Of a stretch of DNA of 11,549 bases, positions 1 through 8,470 are shown piece by piece. The notes beneath the pieces were generated by a model. The model saw only the letters and a program-made list of their open reading frames with translations, ran no database searches and was not told the DNA's origin. Source of the DNA: Jimgerdemannia flammicorona (lineage: Eukaryota; Mucoromycota; Endogonomycetes; Endogonales; Endogonaceae); contig RBNI01006253.1 of the NCBI GenBank assembly GCA_003990745.1, positions 1 to 11,549 of the forward strand, read 5' to 3'. A program made the translations under genes and the position numbers. Position 1 is the first letter of the stretch. Each line of letters opens with the position of its first letter.

Positions 1-1585
1 GGGGAGTAGGGGTTAGAGATGTGACTGCTGATGGAGCTGTAACTGGGGATCTGAAAAAAAATCCAGATGTAATAGTTGTTGGCAGATCAGAACAGGGGGG
101 GGGCATAAGGCCCAGAGACCTAGCAGATGGTATGACTAGTATGGTATCAGCACTGTTACTCAAAAAGTCAAGGTTAGAATTCACTATTATATTATACTTC
201 TGAGGCTTAGTGATGACTACAAGGATGATTTTGGAGCTAGTGGTGTAAGAGGTAAAAGAGGTGGCTTCAGTGAAGTTCTTGAAAGGGAAAGAAAGGGTTG
301 ATATTGGATTTGAAAAAGAGGCATTGATGTTGGTGGCAGTGAAGAGGAGGATAATAGTGGGTGGAGTAGTGGTTCCTATGACCAAATACATATGCTAAGA
401 CCCCTGAGTGGTATAGTTGATAGTATTGGATCTTCTCATAGTGTTGAGGGAGAGAGCCAGGGAACTGATTATAGAGGCAGTCAAGGAGTATGGGGAGATT
501 GTAGACATTGGGTTCAGAGTCTGAGAGAGTACTGAACTCTGGATAGGAGATGTTGACATCAGAGTGAGGTTGGCTAGAAGAGAGAATACAGAGAAGATGA
601 GGGACTGGCCAGCAACTCTCAAGTGGGGCCTGGTTGAATGTAAGGTCTCATGGGTAAAAGAGATGCCAGAGGAAGAAGAGGACTTACTGGAGGCTCTTAA
701 GGATCTGGCTGGAGTGGTAGAGAGGAGAAGATTGGCTTAGAAGAAGTATAAAGCCAAGATAGTAGTAGAGACTGTAGATGGAAAGAGGATCAGAATAGAC
801 TGGGTGGTCTGGGAGAAGATACAGGAGAGGCAAATCCAGAAGGAGTGTTGGAGAAGTTGGAAGAGAGTGGAGCAGACAGCAGTATAGGAGAAGGAGATGT
901 AGGATTGAGAGAGAGTGCTTGGGCTGAGGTATACAGGACAGCTCAGAGTGTGGCCCAAGGAGGATTGAGTGAGGAGAGACAGAGTAGTATAATGGAGGAT
1001 ACTAAAATAGGTGAGGAAGTCCACCCTTAGTATAATGTCCCAAGCAGGACAAGTAGTGAGGAGAAACTACTAGACATACTAGAGGAGGAGTAGAATGAGT
1101 CAGAGAGGAGGAGTGCCTTGGTGGACCCTGTGGTGGAGGTTGAGAGAGTTGCCCAGAGTATTGCTGAGGTGGTGGATAAAGAGAAGTAACTGTAGAAGAC
1201 TCTAGAGGGAGTGATAGCTAAGGAGCTGGGGGGAGAGGACTTATAGATCCTAAGTAATAGGTATTAGAAGGAAATTCTTCATGGGAAGGAGGTGCCAAGA
1301 AAGATTAAGAAGATCCTGACAGTGCTCTTGGAGTCAGAGGAGTATCAAGTTGATGATTAGAGGGAGGAGACCCTTCAGAGGATTGTAAATGATCAGGTAG
1401 CATACTTGTAGAATTCAAGAAAGATATTAGAGAAGTAGAGAGTGGTATGTATAGATTATTGAACAGAAATAGAGGTTGTGGACAGAGTGGAGTATCAGGA
1501 AATCTTGGAAGCACTGGATATACAGGCTGTAGTAGAGGATGAGTTGGAGGCAGAGCAGTAGTGGATCTTACTGGTGATGAGATAA
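1..1585 (+). pseudogene. LINE ORF1 remnant (RNA-binding/gag-like), broken
   Basis: This stretch precedes the endonuclease ORF and so occupies the ORF1 position. It reads in the frame of base 21 up to about 840, then in the frame of base 845 to stops at 1559-1561 (TAG) and 1583-1585 (TAA), which implies one indel near 840. The stretch at 441-600 translates to charged sequence such as EAVKEYGEIVDIGFRV, which recalls the RRM-like fold of many ORF1 proteins; that is a weak impression. The part at 660-840 is rich in Glu and Lys and could form a coiled coil. The part at 1200-1550 is also charged, with several TAG codons placed where glutamine would fit. No CCHC zinc knuckle was seen. The N-terminus lies beyond the left edge. 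The function (RNA binding during retrotransposition) is inferred from position only. Confidence 0.6.
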
Positions 1586-1630
1586 GTATGGAATTCTAGA
1601 CTGAGCTCTCAATATCAAACATTTTTCAAT

Positions 1631-4600
1631 ATGAACAGTATAACTAGAATCTTTTCTTTGAATATGAATGAGTTGAGGGGTGTGGTACAGTGAAGGAATA
1701 TCTTTGACTAGTTGAAGGGGCTAGATGTAGATCTTTTCTTATTGCAGGATGTGTAGTATGAGAAAGGTATAGATTTACAGAACTGGACTAAAGAATAGGG
1801 TGGGGTGGCAGTGTGGAATAGGTGAGTGAGCATCTTAGTTTGAAAGAGGATGAGAGATATTGGGGATATTGGACATTGGGGGAGTAGGCTGGTGTGGGGA
1901 GTATGAAAGAGGCCTGGGTGGAACCCCTTGATTGTTGGGTTGTATTATTGCCCAGCTGAGAGGGAGGAATACATAGATTGGGTTAGAGACTTGAAAGAGA
2001 CTGGTGTTATGGGTGAGGTAGAGATTGATTGCCTGGGGGGTAATTTCAACATAGTATGTGATAATGGAGTAGACAGAACTGATGGCAAGAGAGAAATGAG
2101 AGACAGAAGTGGCAGGTTAGATGATTAGATGGAGATTGAGAGACTGAGCTCCTTGGTTGACTTGGAGTGACAGTTTTGGATGAAGTGCCAAATTTATAAT
2201 CACTGGGTGGAAGAGCTAGACTCCAGGATTAACTAAGTGTTGATGGTGAAGTGCTGGGGAGTGAAGGTCTGAGATATACTAAAGGTGGTTTGGTGCCCAT
2301 GGTCAGATTATTGGGGGCTGATAGGAAGTGAGAGGTTTGGGGGTAGTGAGAATGGGCCTGGACATTGGTGACTGAATTCTTCTTTATTAGAAAATGGTTC
2401 CTTATAGACAGACTGAGAGGTGGAAGTTGTTGCAAAGATTAGTAGATAGTGGGAACAGAGATTGGTGATTGGAGATTACTGGCAGTGGCTGAAATCAAGT
2501 GCTCAGAGATACTGGAGAGAGATAGGGAAAGGAAGGAGTATTTAGTGATAGCAGCAAGTACTATGGGCTTCATGGAGATTGGCAGCACTTCTGAAGAGGT
2601 GAGTGGGGTCACTGGAGGATTAGGGGGCAGTCAATTGGTGAATTCTGTGAATACAAAAAGAAGTAGATGAGCTGAAAGAAGTGTTATAAATAGAGAAAGA
2701 GATTTAGCTGAAGGAGATAGTAGTGAGGTTGTGGTGGCAGGGATTGAAGGAGAGAGAGAGGCCTACTAGGTTTCTTTCATAGTTGCTCCAAGCTTGGAGA
2801 ACTAGACAGTAGTGGGATGGTGTTTTGGATGAGAATGGAGAGATGGTAGCAGGGACTCCTAAGATTTTGGGATTGCTGAGAACTTATTGAAGGAATTTGT
2901 AGAGTGATGAAGAAGGGGGTGAGAATGCTCTGAATATTAAATAGTAGTTAGAGAATTGGTATCTAGACCTAGCTATGGGCCTGGAGACACTGAGAGACCC
3001 AGTGAGAGGGGAGGAAGTATACAAGGTCTTGGTCTTAACAAGTAAGAGGATAGCTCTAGAAGAGGATGGGCTTCTCTGAGATTTTTGGAAAAAGATGGCT
3101 GGGGTGGAGGTGGTATTGAAGATGATGGTGATGAGTGATATGGTTCTTCAATCTGGAACTTGGATTGGGGGCCAGCACCTAGGGCTGGTCTCCTTGCTCT
3201 ATAAGGATAAGAGAAGAAGGGAAGATTGGAAGAACTGGTAGCTGATCATGCTCCTTGATATGGACTGTAAGCTGGTGATGAAGATCTTAGTGACTAGGCT
3301 GCAGAGGATTGCTCAACAGATACTAGGAGTAGAGCAGAGGGAATTTGTTAGTAGTTAGTTAATCCAAAATAGAACTGCCTGGGTCTATGGAGTAATTGAG
3401 GGGGCTTGGATGGCTAGGGTTAATGACTAGTTAGTGTTTCTGAACCAGGAGAAGACATATGACAGAGTGAGGAGAGTCTGGCTGGAGAGAGTGCTGAAAT
3501 ATATAGGAGTTCCCCCAGAGTTCAGGAGGTCATTAATCAGTTTATTGGAAAACAGTCAAGCAGTATTAGTGGTGAATAGGTATAGGAGTGTGACTTTTCT
3601 GCTTAATTGTGGAGTGCCACAAGAGAATCCTTTGTTACTCATCCTATATACTCTTTTCTTAGGGCCCCTATTGGATAGAATCTGGCATCAAATTGGAGGT
3701 TTGGATATTTTGAAAATTAACTGAAAGGTGGGGGCCTTTGTAGATGATATAGTAGTTAGACTGGATTCATTAGAGAATGTAGAAGAATTAAGAAGGACTG
3801 TAGAATAGTATGAGATGCTAAATTCAACTGACACAAATATGAGACTCTGGTGCTAGACAATGGAATAGTTGGCAGTGACATGATTGAAACAGTGGTTTTA
3901 GTAGAAGAACTATCTGGTACTTAGGAATTTACTTTTCAGTATATAGATCTCTTCTGCCCTATATATAGTGGGAACAGTAGCTACTAGTATGAGAGAATAT
4001 TCTCTTAAGGTGGGGTGGTCAGTATATATTCTTGGTAGGAAGGGTGATAGTATTGAATATGTATTGGCTGCTAAAGCTGTGATATGTAGAATATCATCTA
4101 AACTTCTTGACATGGGTGGTCAGGTGACTTCTGAAGATAGCGATATCATGGATTTGAGCTAGGCAGAGAAGTCAGATAGACTGAGAGGTTCTGACTCTAC
4201 CTGTTGATAGAGGCAAGATGGGCTTAGTAGACTTTACTAAGTATCTATATTATCTGAGAGTATGGTGGCTAAAGAGAGTAAGTGAGTTAAAAGACTGAGA
4301 GTGGGTGCCACTCATACAAAGGGTGTGGAAAGTCCAGTACTTCCCTCATAGAGCAACTGGTAATCTGCTTGCAATAGTGACTATAGATGGGAGTAAGAGG
4401 ATGTACTACAAAGACTTTTGGTGAGGAGTGGTGGATAGTATAAGGAGAATTGGACTTCAGTAGAGAGGTAATGAGGAGAAGGAGGACTGGGGACCATGGA
4501 TATAGAGATGGAACTAGCTACTGCTGGGAGATATATTGGTAGAGGATTTTCAGCTTAATGATAGAATGGAATATATATGGGAGCTTGGGGGGGACATGTG

Positions 4601-5279
4601 GTCTGAAGTATGGCAAAGGGTGGGGATTGGCAAAAAGTAGGACTGGAATAGTGTTTGGCTTTGGAATAAGTGGGTGATGCAGTGGCTTCCCCCCAAGTTC
4701 TGGGTAGTATGATAGAGGTTCCTAAAACAGAATGTGGTGCTGAACTATTGGTCAGAGTACTTGATGACAGATGGTATATTTGAGTGTGAGGAATGCATAG
4801 ACATTGATCAGGAGGGGGGAGTGGTACAAATACCTGAACATTGGCTAAGAGAGTGTGAAGTTTTGGGGGATTTTTAGTACTATATTACTAGAGGACTGGG
4901 ATTGTAGCCCCTGGTGGGGGGGGAAGGAGAGAGATGGGGTGACCTCTGGCATAGGTTAGTGGGTGGGGTTGGGGATGAATGGTTGACCTTGGGATGGGCC
5001 CTGACAATTTGAATAGGGCTGGCCAGTCATTGGCTTCATGTCTTTGAGGAGGGCCAGCTGGTTGCAGTTGGAGCTAGGGTAGTACATTGGGAATGGTTAT
5101 TACTTGACATTCTGAATAGTTGGTGGAGGGGGTGAGGACTGGGTGGGGGGGGCTGTCAGAATCTGGTGAATTGTATTTGCAAGAAAAGTAGAGAGAGGGT
5201 TCAGGTGGTGGGTAGTTGGGTTGTTCTTCAGCAGAGAGAGATGGAGAGTGAGGAGGGGGATCTGAGGGGCATTGGCTGA
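1631..5279 (+). pseudogene. LINE ORF2 remnant: AP-endonuclease, reverse transcriptase, zf-RVT-like C-terminus
   Basis: The start is ATG 1631, about 45 nt after the ORF1 stops, giving MNSITRIFSLNMNELRG, the usual opening of a LINE ORF2. Endonuclease (about 1650-2315): the LLQ segment, YYCPAE, GGNFN (2036-2050), SRIN (2222-2233) and SDY (2303-2311), where active enzymes have GDFN, SRID and SDH. Reverse transcriptase (about 2990-3850): SLLYKD and KNW motifs, FLNQEKTYDRV (from 3440), GVPQ, and FVDD (3737-3748) in place of YADD. After a frame change between about 3830 and 3900 come WYLGI (3915-3929), GLVDFTKYLYYL (from 4221), WLPPKFWVV, and a Cys-x2-Cys...His-x4-Cys motif (Cys at 4785, 4794 and 4854, His at 4839) like the RT zinc-binding domain. 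The first stop not overrun is TGA 5277-5279. The length, near 1,200 codons, fits a full ORF2. Many internal TAG, TGA and TAA codons make it dead. Confidence 0.88.
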
Positions 5280-5323
5280 GGGGTTGTTGGTATGTATGTA
5301 TTAGTATTTATAGATTGAGTGGT

Positions 5324-5329
5324 AATAAA
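5324..5329 (+). promoter_or_regulatory. LINE polyadenylation signal AATAAA
   Basis: AATAAA lies 19 nt before the A tail and 45 nt after the ORF2 stop, in the short 3' UTR (5280-5348). Its spacing is normal for cleavage and polyadenylation of the LINE transcript that was copied into DNA here. Confidence 0.75.
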
Positions 5330-5348
5330 TGGAAATCTGAGTGACTAT

Positions 5349-5373
5349 AAAAAAAAAAAAAAAAAAAAAAAAA
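5349..5373 (+). repeat. Poly(A) tail of the LINE
   Basis: This is an uninterrupted run of 25 A residues ending the LINE. It marks the 3' junction of a target-primed insertion. An uninterrupted run is odd beside the heavily mutated body, but A residues are not targets of cytosine deamination, and such runs also change length by slippage. Confidence 0.95.
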
Positions 5374-5408
5374 GAGAATGTAATTACTGAATTTCTGAAT
5401 TTCTGCAG
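5374..5408 (+). other. 3' end of a host intron: branch region and acceptor, next to the LINE
   Basis: These 35 nt lie between the A tail and the first recognisable host exon. They hold a branch-like TTACTGA (5383-5389), a short T-rich direct repeat (TGAATTTC at 5388-5395 and 5396-5403) and a clear acceptor TTTCTGCAG ending at 5408. The coding frame opens straight after it. The upstream part of this intron and its 5' exon are not in the window, which is what is expected if the LINE sits in the intron. Confidence 0.7.
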
Positions 5409-7653
5409 GGTGACGAGAACGGGGAAGATGCAGTGGAAGACAATGAAAATATCGACGATGCAGATGACGCCAAGGTCAGAATATTTTTTTCATAATGAAG
5501 CACGGGCATGGCCATAAAGTTTATTTCTGATACCACATTTATCATAGGATGGAGAATATTATGGCGGTGATCAGCAAGATGAGAATGCATCTATTTCTTG
5601 CGTTCTGAAGGAAATAAGTCAGAGAGATCAGCCGGAAAAGCGAAAAACTTCTCTAGTTGAGAAAGACGGTGAGAGTGAAGACAATGATCAAGAACCAACA
5701 AAAAGAGTAAGGCTTGAGTCTGTTCCCAGTCCAGTTTGGGAATTCGAGTATGAAATGCCCACCTGGTTGCCAAAAGTGATGAAAAAGCATGAAACGGCGA
5801 TTTTGACTACAGATGCAAGTCACGAATTGGCGTATTTGCGTATATAACTTGCCACTCTTTTATTTAGTTTTTGGTTTGAATCTTACAAGCTATTTCCTTT
5901 ATAGACCAATTTATTGGCGAATTTTAGACATTTCGGAGTTCCCGACATATTGTCGAATGCCGATTTATCAAGCTTAAAGTTGATGTTCGTCACTGCGCTG
6001 AATGAGATCTCTTGGACGAGTCTGGAACCGGCCGCGGAAAGATGTTTACAGGCACTCGGCAAGGTAATAAATAGCTATTTCATTTTCACCTATAATCTGA
6101 AAACTTTTCTAGCTTAATACCAAGCAATTGCAATCGATTGGGGAAATGGTAAAAGAAGAAGGAATTCATGGGGCTGTTGTGGAGATGATAAAAATGCTAG
6201 CCGATTTTAAAGAACCTCATCGAAGCCCAAGATTGTTCAGCGACGATGAAGATATCGCACTGCAACTGGACTTTCTTGAAGAAGATTTCCGGCATGAAGA
6301 TGTTGGATATATCATCGAGTTGTTACGATATATGTAAGTCTTTGGCATTCAAATATTACATGCACACAGTTTACTAGTATTTACTACTGCTTCTCCTTAT
6401 TATCAGGTGTGAGATGATTCAAAAAAGAATACCTCAAAGACACAACTCAGAGCGCGACATCGACCTTTTTGTAAAAAGACATGTGTTTTCTTGCATGGAT
6501 AGTATAGTAGATAGCCACTTGTAAGTTGTTTATTATTATTATATTTGCCACTGCTGTGATTAATTACTTACAATTGATCAAATTAGTGGTGAGGTTGTAT
6601 CTCGGGCATCCCGTGAACGCCGAACCAGTGCACAGGACAGCTGCGAAAATGCCGAGGGATATCATATTTGGCTCTTTACGGTATGGTTTCCGTGGGGTTT
6701 TTTTTGCTATCGGTATCAGAATAATTCACTTACAGAATCCTCGTTCACAGCGTCACGATCTTGGAAAAGAGCTGCCATGGGGACGAGAGTTCTCTTTATG
6801 CGAACGGGCAGGCTCAAGGATTTCAAATGACAAAAAGGTGCTTTCGAATACACTCAGAGTGCAGAAAACTCTACGCGATATGCACCAATCTTTGATGGAA
6901 ACGATCACAGCAGCTGGTGGCAGGCACTTTCTAAAAAAAGTCCTACATGCGAGCCCGAAACTCCTCATGCCGGGCTTTATATCTTCTTCATTTTCTATTC
7001 ATGTCTTACTTGTTGTCTATATAGGTGCTGGATTTTACACGTCGGTGAAGTTGGCCAATTTTGACATTCCTGAGTCATATGGCGAAATCGGCGAGGTCGT
7101 CAAAGTGGCTCGTATAATGCTTCAAACCAAGGTCAGTGGAATCCCTCTGGCTCATTGATTTAATTTGGATTACATTATTAATGTGTTTTTTATGTCAATG
7201 CAGAAAATACTGCGCTGTACGGTATCTCGATATAAGCAGATGAAGGAAAGATCTGCAAAGGAGATGTTCAATACCGAAACCATGATGCCGACCGGGCGGG
7301 TGCAGGAACACTTGACGCCCAAGAGACACGTAAGAATACTCCTATCCATACTTTTTTACAATAGTTAAGAGAATGCGCCTCTTTTGATTTTTAGTCGCTA
7401 CTTCCCACAGATTGCCAAAACCAAGGCTGTTATACAAGAACCTGAAAATAATGAGGACAACTTTTGATTGGAGCCAGGCTTATAGTTCCACATCGATGTT
7501 GGCGAGAGTTGGGCTGGTGATGATGTGGGCGATGAGCAGGACATGCCAAAGAGCAATTTTAGAAATGGAAAGGCTTTTGGTGTGGGGAAATCATACTATG
7601 GAGAAAATACAGTTTCAATATTTATGTATACACACAGGACTATCTCTGTATAA
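5409..7653 (+). CDS. Multi-exon host gene, uncharacterised fungal protein family, 5' part missing
   Basis: Exons that join in one frame: 5409-5474, 5548-5814, 5905-6063, 6113-6333, 6407-6520, 6587-6680, 6751-7131, 7204-7329 and 7411-7467 (or to 7653). Introns are 49-90 nt. Exon 1 here is acidic (22 residues). Exon 2 has basic clusters EKRK and PTKRVRLE, like nuclear-localisation signals, then EYEMPTWLPKV. Exons 3-6 look helical. Exons 6-7 contain WLF, GREFSLCERAG and QKTLRDMHQSL, followed by a hydrophobic beta-like stretch with GAGFYTS. From memory this resembles a family widespread in Mucoromycota and Glomeromycota with no known function. The WLF..GREFS..E pattern might be a PD-(D/E)XK nuclease-like core, but that is speculation, and the acid residue I would expect before WLF is not there. 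In exon 7 the acceptor at 6750 is preferred over 6735; both keep frame. Stops at 7465 and 7483 precede a tail that still looks coding (see findings). Codon use is CpG-rich, unlike the LINE. No start codon is visible. Confidence 0.8.
5815..5904 (+). other. Probable GC-AG intron
   Basis: Exon 2 reads open to a TAA at 5845-5847, and the next coding segment (from ACC 5905) requires a phase-0 junction. The ordinary GT sites near the exon end (at GCGTATTT and GCGTATAT) give phases 2 and 1 and lead into stops. GCAAGT at 5815-5820 is the exact GC-AG donor consensus, is in phase 0, and pairs with TTTATAG ending at 5904. The only other phase-0 donor noticed is GTGATG at 5776, a weaker match that would remove 13 coding-like residues. 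Confidence 0.6.
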
Positions 7654-7691
7654 AAAATAGGAATATGAAACTAATTTATATTAAATCCACT

Positions 7692-7989
7692 ATGGAACCA
7701 AAAAATTACAGTACTATCAGAAGTATTTTGAAACAAGAACAAGGCAAGAAAATTGCTCTTTATGCTTTTAAATTATCTGACACCAAAGCTATTCAAGAAT
7801 ATTTAGATAAGAAAAGAATTACTTATAAAATTTATTAAAAATTAAATACTAGTCTTGGAGATAAAATTGACTTTTATCACAAGAATACTTCTGAATGAGG
7901 ATAAGAATCAGAAAAAAAAACATAAAAAACAAACATCATCAGAAGCCTTTCAAGAATTAAGAAAAAAGAGAAAATTATCAGAAGAGTAG
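7692..7989 (+). pseudogene. Small AT-rich, lysine-rich ORF remnant, unrecognised
   Basis: From ATG 7692 the frame reads 48 codons (starting MEPKNYSTIRSILKQEQ) to a TAA at 7836-7838. It stays coding-like beyond that (SLGDKIDFYHK) to about 7893. The next frame, from about 7891, is then open to TAG 7987-7989 and ends in a basic tail FQELRKKRKLSEE. One nonsense change and one frameshift would turn this into a protein of about 100 residues. The composition is very A-rich, unlike the host gene just upstream and the Gypsy element just downstream, so it probably has another origin, such as a transposon fragment. I do not recognise the family. It could also be chance, since Lys and Ile codons are common in AT-rich DNA. 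Confidence 0.35.
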
Positions 7990-8229
7990 AGATATATAAG
8001 AGTAACCCTATATATTTTTAATATTGTCATGTAGTGGTCGCTGAGTCCTTCAAATATGCCAGATTCTCTTTAAGGTGTATCTCTTAGACTAACTCAAGTT
8101 TGTTATAAGCAAGTTCTTATTGGAGTGCCTTCCCAAGGTCTTATAGTCCTCAAAATTCTTATCTTTAACTGTCTTGTTATCTCTTAGATTGCTTGCAAGG
8201 GAGTGTGTATAAGTGAAACCAGAACTGAC

Positions 8230-8235
8230 TTTATT
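8230..8235 (-). promoter_or_regulatory. AATAAA polyadenylation signal in the LTR
   Basis: The minus strand reads GAAATAAAGTC, 19 nt past the TATA box. The two signals are so close that the R region would be very short, which is common in compact fungal LTRs. Confidence 0.5.
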
Positions 8236-8254
8236 TCAGAGGAAATAAGATGGG

Positions 8255-8262
8255 TATTTATA
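8255..8262 (-). promoter_or_regulatory. TATA box in the LTR
   Basis: The minus strand reads GTATAAATACCC here, a canonical TATA box in the middle of the LTR. It would start transcription about 25-30 nt downstream, near 8228. Confidence 0.6.
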
Positions 8263-8396
8263 CAAAATATAATTCAATGGTTGCTAAGATATAAAGCTAA
8301 ATATAAATTCCAATAACTAAAACTACCAAGTTCTAAGGCTGGTATTATTTGGTATCACATCAAAATGCTGGTGCTAGAACAATTTCGCATCATCTC

Positions 8397-8458
8397 AGAA
8401 TACCAGTGCTGGCATTATCCAGTGTTACATGAGAATACCGGTGCTGGCATTATCCAGT
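8397..8458 (+). repeat. Two-copy 35-bp tandem repeat at the LTR inner boundary
   Basis: AGAATACC(A/G)GTGCTGGCATT and the following ATCCAGT occur at 8397-8423 and 8432-8458, identical except for one base, at a 35-bp period. Weaker relatives (GGCTGGTATTAT at 8338-8349 and ATGCTGGTGCTA at 8365-8376) lie further inside the LTR. The predicted inner end of the LTR (8429) falls between the two good copies. Confidence 0.8.
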
Positions 8459-8470
8459 ATAATAAAGAAC

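Larger units (their letters stand above)
1..5373 (+). mobile_element. Degenerate LINE (non-LTR retrotransposon), 5' end outside window
   Basis: This is a two-ORF non-LTR retrotransposon in sense orientation to the downstream host gene. What is seen: an ORF1-like stretch, an ORF2 with endonuclease, reverse transcriptase and C-terminal zinc-binding motifs in the right order, an AATAAA, and a 25-A tail with no LTR. Translation runs in frame 3 from position 21 to about 840, in frame 2 from 845 to about 3850, and in frame 3 again from about 3901 to 5279, so only two net frame changes are needed. In contrast, nonsense codons are frequent and mostly TAG. I find one CpG (4141-4142) in the whole element. 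The motif FLNQEKTYDRV is close to the FLDQEKAYDRV type seen in L1/Tx1-like elements, so that clade is my best guess. The element is surely inactive. The target-site duplication cannot be tested because the 5' junction is off the window. Confidence 0.93.
8030..8429 (-). repeat. Probable 3' LTR of the Gypsy element
   Basis: Read on the minus strand, this 400-bp non-coding stretch starts TGTAACAC and ends CACTACA, giving the TG...CA ends and a 4-bp inverted terminal repeat (TGTA/TACA). It carries a TATA box and an AATAAA in the right order and lies just 3' of the element's last ORF. The partner LTR is outside the window, so the ends are not proven. TGTCAT at 8025 is an alternative outer end. I see no clear purine tract on the inner side; a degenerate 35-bp repeat straddles that boundary instead. 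Confidence 0.65.

Noticed and set aside
395..1514. Minus-strand Ser/Leu-rich ORFs (395-622, 737-1024, 1305-1514)
   Set aside because: They are shadows of the purine-rich sense strand of LINE ORF1 and have low-complexity composition with no domain.
3910..4162. ORFs on both strands at 3910-4162
   Set aside because: They lie within LINE ORF2. The real register here is the one giving WYLGI at 3915-3929 and leading to the zinc-binding motif.
6526..7158. A single 210-codon plus-strand ORF
   Set aside because: It runs through introns 6521-6586 (its start lies within this one) and 6681-6750, and ends inside the intron 7132-7203. The spliced model gives cleaner junctions, all with AG acceptors.
1..7653. 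A variant genetic code with TAG read as glutamine
   Set aside because: About 490 spliced host codons before 7465 contain no in-frame TAG, and the LINE also has TGA and TAA stops and altered catalytic residues, so decay explains it better.
7412..7660. ORF starting at TTG 7412
   Set aside because: It is one base out of the register of the preceding exons and lacks their acidic character; the phase-0 continuation from 7411 is better.
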